7,581 nt of DNA. Origin: Candidatus Zixiibacteriota bacterium. Its GTDB lineage: Bacteria; Zixibacteria; MSB-5A5; GN15; JAAZOE01. The position numbers were made by a program, and so were the translations under genes. Shown here in pieces: positions 1-5,033 of this stretch (position 1 is the stretch's first letter; each line of letters opens with the position of its first letter). The notes below the pieces were generated by a model that ran no database searches, was not told the DNA's origin, and saw nothing but the letters and a program-made list of their open reading frames with translations. The DNA is taken from NCBI GenBank assembly GCA_030588275.1, contig JAUUYJ010000120.1:1-7581 (forward strand). Reading direction: 5' to 3'.

Positions 1-1301
1 CCGAACGGTTGACCTCCTATGGGATGACCCGTGTCGAATTTGGTGAGCCTGCCGATCTGTATATTCTCAATTCCTGCACCGTTACGGCGCGGGCTGATGC
101 CGATTGTCGGAAACTCCTCAGCCGTATCGCACGGGTTAGGTCAGATGCAATTATCGTCGTTACCGGCTGTTATGCCGTCGCCGATGAGAAAACGGTGGCA
201 TCATTGACCGGTGTCGATCTTGTCGTTGGCAATGACCGGAAGGATCAACTTCCGCAGATTATTATAGAGAGATTCCCCGAGCTGTTCGAACAATCGCAGA
301 TATCAGGTTATATGACAGATGTTGATTCGGGAAACGGCGATTCGAGTGCGGCCATTGCTCTCCCTTCTATTCAGTCCTCATCCTCCCCCTCCCCCTCAAC
401 TTTGCCAGAAATTTCAGGATCACCCCTTCGGGCGCGACCGATGGTCAAGATTGGTGATGGTTGTAATCAGAACTGTAGCTATTGCATTATTCCATCGGTT
501 CGCGGACGGATTGTTTCACGCGATCCAAATGAAATTGTCTCCGAGGTCAAGATGTTGGTTGAAAGTGGGGCCAACGAAGTTGTCCTCTCGGCGGTTCATA
601 TCGGTGGGTATTCATCAAACGGAACCAACCTGTCTGGTTTGGCAGAATTGATCCTTGAAAAAACCGATCTGCCCCGGTTGCGGTTGTCATCTTTGGAGCC
701 AAATGAACTTGACGACAATTTACTCGACCTGATCGCGCACCATCCGCGTGTTTGCCGTCACCTTCACTTGCCACTTCAGGCTGGATCGGAGGAGATTCTT
801 CAAGCGATGCGACGACCGTATAGTCGCCAGCAGTATTTAGAAGTTCTCGAAAAAGTAAAACAAGCCAACCCTTCTATTACTATCGGATGTGACCTGATCG
901 TTGGCTTTCCGGGGGAAACGGATGATGATTTCAATGATTCGCTCGAAATCTTAGGGGGCGGACAGCTCGATTACGGTCATGTCTTTTCTTATTCTGACCG
1001 ACCGGGAACGCCCGCTTCGAAACGACAGGATAAACTGTCTCCGCAGGTAATTAAGGAGCGATCCGGTTTGGCTAGGGATCTTTGTCGTCAGACTAAGCAT
1101 AACAACTTTAAGAAAAACGTTGGCCTTGTTCATGAGGTCATTTCAGACAGAACCATGTCAAAATCGGGGCATTACTGGGCGATCTCGGACAACTTTCTCA
1201 AGGTCAAACTACCGCAAGGGGTCGGCGGCCAGTTTAACATCCTGAAATTTCGCGCAACTTCGGCGACCGATGATTATCTGGTTGGTGAGATCGTCGCATA
1301 G
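1..1301 (+). CDS. mtaB: tRNA (N6-threonylcarbamoyladenosine-37-C2)-methylthiotransferase MtaB, 5'-truncated
   Basis: This radical-SAM methylthiotransferase converts t6A37 to ms2t6A37 in tRNAs reading ANN codons, using two [4Fe-4S] clusters in the cytoplasm. The reading frame is open to the window edge. The first complete codons (3-8) read Glu-Arg and the TTG at 9 is best read as an internal Leu, because the typical MtaB start, with the first cluster cysteine (TLGCK region), lies upstream. Numbering from codon 9, visible parts are: the end of the UPF0004 domain with its other two cysteines, C23 (NSCTVT) and C54 (VTGCYA); a Ser/Pro-rich linker at about 104-140; the radical-SAM CxxxCxxC motif at C152, C156 and C159 (GCNQNCSYC); LHLPLQAGS (252-260); DLIVGFPGET (295-304); and HVFSYSDRPGTPA (324-336), which favours MtaB over MiaB or RimO. 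A TRAM-like segment ends the protein at about 371-430. The gene ends in TAG, 276 bp before the first flagellar gene, and is probably a separate unit. The MtaB subtype is called from motifs only. Confidence 0.93.
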   Translation, partial: ERLTSYGMTRVEFGEPADLYILNSCTVTARADADCRKLLSRIARVRSDAIIVVTGCYAVADEKTVASLTGVDLVVGNDRKDQLPQIIIERFPELFEQSQISGYMTDVDSGNGDSSAAIALPSIQSSSSPSPSTLPEISGSPLRARPMVKIGDGCNQNCSYCIIPSVRGRIVSRDPNEIVSEVKMLVESGANEVVLSAVHIGGYSSNGTNLSGLAELILEKTDLPRLRLSSLEPNELDDNLLDLIAHHPRVCRHLHLPLQAGSEEILQAMRRPYSRQQYLEVLEKVKQANPSITIGCDLIVGFPGETDDDFNDSLEILGGGQLDYGHVFSYSDRPGTPASKRQDKLSPQVIKERSGLARDLCRQTKHNNFKKNVGLVHEVISDRTMSKSGHYWAISDNFLKVKLPQGVGGQFNILKFRATSATDDYLVGEIVA

Positions 1302-1474
1302 TCGATTCAGTTTAGCCGATCTCCTATATTTTTCAATCCAACCATCTGATGAATAATTATCCGGTATGAGTTGGATATTTTTTCCAAATCGGGCCAATTC
1401 TTAGAATCCTTCTATTTTCAATAATTCAATTCAAGCCATAGTACCATAATGGGTTAGGTGTGTGTGGGTTCCTC
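1302..1474. other. AT-rich intergenic region upstream of the flagellar promoter
   Basis: This non-coding stretch lies between mtaB and the sigma-54 promoter. I find no convincing rho-independent terminator for mtaB: no GC-rich stem is followed by a T-run. It contains a weak inverted repeat, TTGGA (1371-1375) with TCCAA (1383-1387), about 90-105 bp upstream of the promoter's -12 element, and a smaller ATTC/GAAT pair at 1397-1407. In sigma-54 systems such a region commonly holds activator (enhancer-binding protein) sites, so these are weak candidates only. I see no small gene here. Confidence 0.5.
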
Positions 1475-1490
1475 TGGCACAGACCTTGCT
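1475..1490 (+). promoter_or_regulatory. Sigma-54 (RpoN) -24/-12 promoter of the flagellar operon
   Basis: The sequence reads TGGCAC, five bases (AGACC), then TTGCT. It matches the sigma-54 consensus TGGCAC-N5-TTGCW in every defined position, with the invariant GG at 1476-1477 and GC at 1488-1489 separated by exactly 10 bases. Transcription should begin near 1500-1501, giving a leader of about 77 nt before the ATG at 1578. The position, just ahead of a run of co-directional hook genes, agrees with known sigma-54 control of hook/basal-body genes by NtrC-type activators of the FlrC/FleQ/FlgR kind. No activator is encoded in the window. Because the start site lies inside the open frame that begins at 1458, it also argues against the longer version of the next gene. 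Confidence 0.88.
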
Positions 1491-1500
1491 ATCTATGGGA

Positions 1501-1543
1501 TCGAAGAAATATCATTTCGGCAAATCTGCTTTCGCCGATTCGA
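1501..1543 (+). promoter_or_regulatory. Possible folded 5' leader of the sigma-54 transcript
   Basis: At the predicted 5' end of the mRNA, TCGAA (1501-1505) and TCGGC (1517-1521) are together complementary to the uninterrupted GCCGATTCGA at 1534-1543. This would give a 10-bp stem split by an 11-nt bulge. A competing local hairpin, GAAAT (1506-1510) with ATTTC (1514-1518), uses part of the same bases. The pairing is seen in the sequence; any role in mRNA stability or translation is inference. Confidence 0.35.
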
Positions 1544-1564
1544 GAAAGCGCTGAGACGACACTT

Positions 1565-1570
1565 AAGAGG
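1565..1570 (+). promoter_or_regulatory. Ribosome binding site deciding the start of the MotE-like gene
   Basis: AAGAGG lies 7 nt before the ATG at 1578. The alternative in-frame GTG at 1458 has no comparable site and lies upstream of the predicted transcription start, so the ATG at 1578 is preferred. Confidence 0.65.
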
Positions 1571-1577
1571 TTTTGGT

Positions 1578-2324
1578 ATGGCTGAAGAAAAAAAAGAGAA
1601 GATTGATTCAAAGGTCAAAGATGGTGAGCAAACTCCTGAAGAGGGATCGGCTAAGAAAAAATCTAAGCTCCCTCTTATGATGATCATTGTCAGCGTCGCC
1701 GCATTTGCGATTTGCATTGGAGTCTTTTCATTTACGATGGGACTTTTCTCGTCCGCCCCGGCCGACTCGCAAGATGAATCAGGAGATGAAACGGCTGAAG
1801 TTGCCGACTCGACCGGTCATGCCAAGAGTTCAGCTTCGAAAAAGGATCATGAACTGTCTGATATTGAAGCAATGGAGGCGGAGCTGTTTGCCAGGGAAGG
1901 TCTTGATAATGTCGAGGATATGGATGACCTGATGAAGATGGTCGAGGATCGGGACAAAATTTCTGAAAAAGACTCGCTCAAAGCTCAGGCCTGGATCGAT
2001 ACGGAAAAAGCCAAACTGAAGGTGGAGCGCAAGGAACTGGACAGTCGTCAGAAAGAACTTGATCGTCAGGAGTACCGCCTGACACAGATTATGGAAAAAG
2101 TCAATCAGATGACGGCGGCCCGGGTAGGGTCGTTAGCAAAATTATATGATGGAATGAAGGCTCAACAGGTGGCCCCATTATTGAACAAATTAACCGATGA
2201 GCAATCGGTTATGGTGCTGTTGAAGATGAAACCGGCCAATGCGGCCAAGCTCCTCGGTGCTTTGAGTCCCGATCGTGCGGCTCGCATTTCGGCCAAAATG
2301 ATAACCTTGGCTGAGGAGAATTGA
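1578..2324 (+). CDS. MotE/FlbB/YlxF-like flagellar membrane protein with MgtE_N-like domain
   Basis: The protein has 248 residues. Order of parts: a charged Lys/Glu-rich cytoplasmic N-terminus (1-30); one membrane segment (about 31-57, LPLMMIIVSVAAFAICIGVF and following); an acidic Ser-rich linker (58-95); a long Glu/Lys/Gln coiled coil (about 130-180); and a C-terminal helical domain (about 182-246) with the repeated 'A..L..L....A..L..L.P..AA.LL..L.P..AA.I' pattern of the MgtE intracellular N domain. This architecture, placed just before fliK, matches YlxF of Firmicutes, FlbB of spirochaetes and MotE of alphaproteobacteria. Those relatives sit on the export side of the membrane and act in stator assembly or as a MotB/MotC-associated chaperone. 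The exact role here cannot be read from sequence. A fliJ gene, the usual upstream neighbour, is absent; the sigma-54 promoter stands in its place. The start at 1578 is chosen for its Shine-Dalgarno; the frame is open upstream to 1458. Family placement is good, and the choice of name is less sure. Confidence 0.85.
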   Translation: MAEEKKEKIDSKVKDGEQTPEEGSAKKKSKLPLMMIIVSVAAFAICIGVFSFTMGLFSSAPADSQDESGDETAEVADSTGHAKSSASKKDHELSDIEAMEAELFAREGLDNVEDMDDLMKMVEDRDKISEKDSLKAQAWIDTEKAKLKVERKELDSRQKELDRQEYRLTQIMEKVNQMTAARVGSLAKLYDGMKAQQVAPLLNKLTDEQSVMVLLKMKPANAAKLLGALSPDRAARISAKMITLAEEN

Positions 2325-2326
2325 TG

Positions 2327-2351
2327 ATCGTTCAAATTACAAGCGAACGAT
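2327..2351 (+). repeat. Inverted repeat (hairpin) between the MotE-like gene and fliK
   Basis: ATCGTTC (2327-2333) and GAACGAT (2345-2351) are perfect complements around an 11-nt loop. The hairpin starts 3 nt after the upstream stop codon and ends 11 nt before the fliK Shine-Dalgarno. No T-run follows, so it does not look like an intrinsic terminator. An intercistronic mRNA-stability or translation-tuning element is possible. Confidence 0.5.
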
Positions 2352-2361
2352 GGCTGTCTTC

Positions 2362-2367
2362 GGGAGG
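2362..2367 (+). promoter_or_regulatory. Strong ribosome binding site of fliK
   Basis: GGGAGG lies 5 nt before the ATG at 2373. The GTG at 2367 is in frame but overlaps this site, so it cannot sensibly be the start. The ATG at 2373 is therefore preferred. Confidence 0.75.
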
Positions 2368-2372
2368 TGCTA

Positions 2373-3839
2373 ATGGATAATGCACTGATAGGGCTGATGG
2401 CTCCGCCGGTTAATCCCGGTTCGGTGGCAATCGGTTCGTCGGGTGGAAGTAATTCTGTCGGCGCTACTGATTTTACGAACCTGCTTGGAGGTTTTCAGAG
2501 TTTTCCGGGTGGATCAGATATGGTGTCGTTGGGTGGTAGTTCGTTGGAGATGGCCGGGTTGTCATCTTTGGTCGAACAATCGACTCCGAGCGAAATGGAA
2601 ATTCCGAACGATCTGGCAATGATGCTTGGGTTGCTTGGGAATGAATTCATTTCGTCAGTCGGTCGGGCTCCACACAATGCGGATGAAATGGTAAAAGTGC
2701 CGGTCTCTCTGGTAAGTGTCGAAACTGACGGCGAATCAGAACTGTTTTTGAAGATTGCAACGTCAGATCAGCTTCAGGGATTTGAGTCTGCAACCGGTCA
2801 AAAAGAGTCGGATGAAGATGGCATGCTTTTACCGCTTCGCCTTCGGACGGTCGAGCAATCGGGTGGTCAGCTTTTAGCTGATGCCGAATTGCAGACAGCG
2901 ACCGGAAAGGCAATTATGATTCGGCTGAAGTTGGAAATAGCCGGGTCAAATCCTGATGCCAGCCAGCTTATGGATGGAAAAGGTAGCAAGGCAAAACCTG
3001 AGAACAATCTGTTACGGAATTTGGGTGAGCTAAATGTTCAATTGATTTCAATTGAACCGGGCGATGAGGTTAAGAAATCTGCCGTAGCTCAGTTGATTCC
3101 GACCCTGGATAAGGGAAAAGGTAGCATGGCTTCCAAGTCGAATAACGGTCGTTTATCAGATATGACCGGGGTGACGTCCGGGTCAAAATCACTGACGGCA
3201 ACCGTTTTGGACGCTATTGAGGCCGATCCCGAAGTGACAGTCTCTCAAGGGGATGGTTTTGGAGCCTTGTCCACCAAAAGCGGTGGTAGTCTTGATCGGT
3301 TCTTTCCGGTTAATGCCGGAAGTAAAATCGGTCTTGATCTACCGACGGTGATCCCGGCTGGAGAAATAACCAGCGAAGCTATCGTTTCTGAAAAAAGTGA
3401 CCTGCCTTCGGTGCGATATATCGAACTTGATAATAAGCTCGATATGCTCAAAGCGAATCCGGGTCAGAAGATAAAAATACAGATGACACCGGCTCGTTTG
3501 GGTCAGATGGAACTTACCATCGCCAACCATCGTGGGCAGGTGACGGTTAATCTGACGCTCAGTTCGCTCACGGCCAAGGCGGCGGTGGAGCGGAATCTGG
3601 CACAGTTAGAGAGCCATCTGGCATCATCTGGAATAAAGGTTGATCAATTTCAAATCCATGTCAATCAGTCGTCCCGTTCTCAATCGGGTGGATTTTATCA
3701 TCCGGGGCAGAACCAACAAGACGGCCACACCGGTCACAAAGAAAATCGGACCAACCAATCGTTTATGGATCGTTTCAAAGAACGGTATGGTGGGGACGAG
3801 GTTAGTTTTGACCGGGTGATGGTTAACTGTTTGGCATAA
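2373..3839 (+). CDS. fliK: Flagellar hook-length control protein FliK
   Basis: FliK is exported while the hook grows, measures its length and makes FlhB switch from rod/hook to filament substrates. The protein has 488 residues, within the usual broad range. The first ~345 residues are low-complexity, rich in Ser, Gly and Leu and poorly conserved, as expected of the unfolded ruler part. The C-terminal globular domain (Flg_hook type) is at about 350-430, with the telltale 'KIKIQMTPARLGQMELTI' at about 366-383, a QVTVNLTL strand and the helix AAVERNLAQLESHL. A hydrophilic tail of about 55 residues rich in Gln, His and Asn follows and ends in Asn-Cys-Leu-Ala. FliK sits between the MotE-like gene and flgD, 13 bp before flgD, as in the fla/che order of Firmicutes. 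Start choice: the ATG has a perfectly spaced GGGAGG. The identification rests on the C-terminal domain and position, since the N-terminal part has little family signal. Confidence 0.92.
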   Translation: MDNALIGLMAPPVNPGSVAIGSSGGSNSVGATDFTNLLGGFQSFPGGSDMVSLGGSSLEMAGLSSLVEQSTPSEMEIPNDLAMMLGLLGNEFISSVGRAPHNADEMVKVPVSLVSVETDGESELFLKIATSDQLQGFESATGQKESDEDGMLLPLRLRTVEQSGGQLLADAELQTATGKAIMIRLKLEIAGSNPDASQLMDGKGSKAKPENNLLRNLGELNVQLISIEPGDEVKKSAVAQLIPTLDKGKGSMASKSNNGRLSDMTGVTSGSKSLTATVLDAIEADPEVTVSQGDGFGALSTKSGGSLDRFFPVNAGSKIGLDLPTVIPAGEITSEAIVSEKSDLPSVRYIELDNKLDMLKANPGQKIKIQMTPARLGQMELTIANHRGQVTVNLTLSSLTAKAAVERNLAQLESHLASSGIKVDQFQIHVNQSSRSQSGGFYHPGQNQQDGHTGHKENRTNQSFMDRFKERYGGDEVSFDRVMVNCLA

Positions 3840-3852
3840 TAACGAGGTAACT

Positions 3853-4530
3853 ATGATTGCAAGTAACATAAATTTTATCGATACGGGCGGGAGTAATTAT
3901 TCAACCCCAACAATCGACAAGGAGATGGGGAAGGATGATTTTCTCCAGCTTTTAGTGACCAAGCTGTCACATCAGGACCCCTTGAGTCCTTCTGAGGATA
4001 CCGATTTTGTGGCGCAGTTGGCCCAGTTCTCCTCATTGGAACAGTTGGAGAATATGAATTCCAATCTTGAGCAGGATCTGCAGTGGAATTACCTGTTGTC
4101 GCAGACGATCTCGAACACGATGGCAACATCGTTGATCGGACGCTCCGTTCGTGCCGATTCATCAGGCATCTATCTGGAGACAGCCGGTTCAGCCGATATC
4201 GCTGTCGACCTCGACCGCGCCGTTTCAGAGTTGAAAGTCGAGATTGTTGATCGTGACGGGCAGGTTGTTCGGACGATGAATGAAAACGGGTTGGCGGCTG
4301 GCGACCATGTCGTTCATTGGGACGGTCTTGACCAGAGCGGTAATCAAATGGCGGCCGGCTTGTACTCGGTACGGGTCACGGCTGTTGATGGCAATGGTAA
4401 TGATTATTCTCCTGAACCTTTCTTAGAGGGTGAAGTGACCGGCGTTAGCTATAAAGACGGCATCGCCCTTTTGACCATTAGCGGACAGAATGTGCCTCTG
4501 GCGGCGGTTCTGGAAGTTAAGGAGCAATAA
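3853..4530 (+). CDS. flgD: Flagellar hook capping/assembly protein FlgD
   Basis: FlgD forms the cap at the tip of the growing hook and directs insertion of FlgE subunits. It is removed when the hook is finished. The protein has 225 residues, a normal length. The N-terminal FlgD domain is seen at about 25-75, with the family signature KDDFLQLLVTKLSHQDPL (27-44) followed by DFVAQLAQFSSLEQLENMN (51-69). The FlgD Ig-like part contains HWDGLDQSGNQMAAGLYSVRV (155-175), split around by the Tudor-like strands at about 95-115 and 191-223 (GEVTGVSYKDGIALLTI). It starts at ATG 3853 after GAGG at 3844-3847, 13 bp beyond fliK, and stops 3 bp before the next gene, so translation is likely coupled. Nothing is truncated. 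Confidence 0.96.
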   Translation: MIASNINFIDTGGSNYSTPTIDKEMGKDDFLQLLVTKLSHQDPLSPSEDTDFVAQLAQFSSLEQLENMNSNLEQDLQWNYLLSQTISNTMATSLIGRSVRADSSGIYLETAGSADIAVDLDRAVSELKVEIVDRDGQVVRTMNENGLAAGDHVVHWDGLDQSGNQMAAGLYSVRVTAVDGNGNDYSPEPFLEGEVTGVSYKDGIALLTISGQNVPLAAVLEVKEQ

Positions 4531-4533
4531 ATA

Positions 4534-4935
4534 ATGATGAAGATTTCCGCCTATCAGAATGTCAGCCTTCCAGAGAAAGCCAAAGCGGTGCGACCACAAC
4601 TGGTCGGATCAAACGCGGCTGGAAAACCGGTTCAGGGGTCAGAATTTAAAGCGACCCTTGATAAGGCAGTCAATCAAAGTCGGGGCATTAAATTTTCGGC
4701 CCATGCCAAAGCGCGGTTGCATTCGCGCGGGGTCGTATTAGATGCCACCAAGCTTGATGCGTTGTCAAATGCGATTGATAAGGCGGAAGCAAAGGGTGCA
4801 CGGGAATCATTGGTATTATCGGATGATGCGGCCTATGTCGTATCGGTAACTAATCGGATGGTTATTACTGCTTTTGATCGGGATAATCTTCGGGACGGCG
4901 TTTTCACCTCTATCGACAGCGCCGTGGTGCTTTAG
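4534..4935 (+). CDS. Small conserved flagellar operon protein (TIGR02530-type)
   Basis: This 133-residue protein has no signal peptide or membrane segment. Residues 1-45 are a Lys/Ala-rich leader of low conservation. Residues 50-133 carry the pattern I recall for the TIGR02530 'flagellar operon protein' family: IKFSAHAKARLHSRG (52-66), AIDKAEAKGARESLVLSDD (80-98), YVVSVTNRMVITAFD (101-115) and VFTSIDSAVVL (123-133). Members are found between flgD and flgE in many Firmicutes and deep-branching bacteria, as here. The function is not established to my knowledge; the position suggests a role in hook assembly or export. It starts at ATG 4534 (a second ATG follows at once), 3 bp after the flgD stop, with AAGGAG at 4519-4524 inside the end of flgD, which suggests translational coupling. 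There is no catalytic motif and no cysteine. Confidence 0.88.
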   Translation: MMKISAYQNVSLPEKAKAVRPQLVGSNAAGKPVQGSEFKATLDKAVNQSRGIKFSAHAKARLHSRGVVLDATKLDALSNAIDKAEAKGARESLVLSDDAAYVVSVTNRMVITAFDRDNLRDGVFTSIDSAVVL

Positions 4936-4984
4936 AAAATGAAATTTAACATAACGGAAAACATAAACCGCGCTATCGACTGGA

Positions 4985-5000
4985 CTCCGCCCAAGCGGAG
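4985..5000 (+). repeat. Perfect GC-rich hairpin upstream of flgE
   Basis: CTCCGC (4985-4990), loop CCAA, GCGGAG (4995-5000) form a 6-bp stem with a tetraloop. A GAC/GTC pair (4983-4985 with 5003-5005) offers an alternative extension. The structure ends 17 nt before the GGGAGG of flgE and has no T-run, so it is unlikely to terminate. It may protect or define the 5' end of a processed flgE mRNA, or tune its translation (inference). Confidence 0.6.
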
Positions 5001-5017
5001 GGGTCACCAGGCGCACA

Positions 5018-5023
5018 GGGAGG
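5018..5023 (+). promoter_or_regulatory. Strong ribosome binding site of flgE
   Basis: GGGAGG (within AGGGAGGA, 5017-5024) lies 10 nt before the ATG at 5034. The second ATG at 5037 would be 13 nt away, so the first is preferred. A strong site fits a structural protein needed in more than 100 copies per flagellum. Confidence 0.7.
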
Positions 5024-5033
5024 AATTGCTCTC

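Larger units (their letters stand above)
4936..5033. other. 98-bp gap before flgE, AT-rich then structured
   Basis: This is the only gap of note inside the flagellar run. Its first half is A-rich and its second half holds a perfect hairpin and the flgE ribosome binding site. I looked for sigma-54 (GG-N10-GC) and sigma-28 (TAAA-N15-GCCGATAA) promoters and saw no good match, so flgE is probably read from the upstream promoter, perhaps helped by a weak housekeeping one. Confidence 0.5.

Noticed and set aside
9..11. TTG at 9 as the true start of mtaB
   Set aside because: The frame is open upstream (Glu-Arg codons at 3-8) and the essential N-terminal cysteine region of MtaB is missing, so the gene begins outside the window.
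1371..1390. Inverted repeat as an mtaB rho-independent terminator
   Set aside because: The stem is only 5 bp and AT-rich, the T-run is in the loop rather than after the stem, and it is 70 bp past the stop codon.
1415..1450. Possible sigma-70 promoter with CATAAT at 1445-1450 as -10
   Set aside because: No acceptable -35 hexamer at 16-18 bp; the perfect sigma-54 site lies just downstream.
1458..1577. Longer start (GTG at 1458) for the MotE-like gene
   Set aside because: The extra 40 residues overlap the sigma-54 promoter and start upstream of the predicted transcription start. They are unlike the family, and the ATG at 1578 has its own Shine-Dalgarno.
4936..5033. Internal sigma-28 or sigma-54 promoter for flgE
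   Set aside because: No GG-N10-GC and no good TAAA/GCCGATAA pair at the right spacing.
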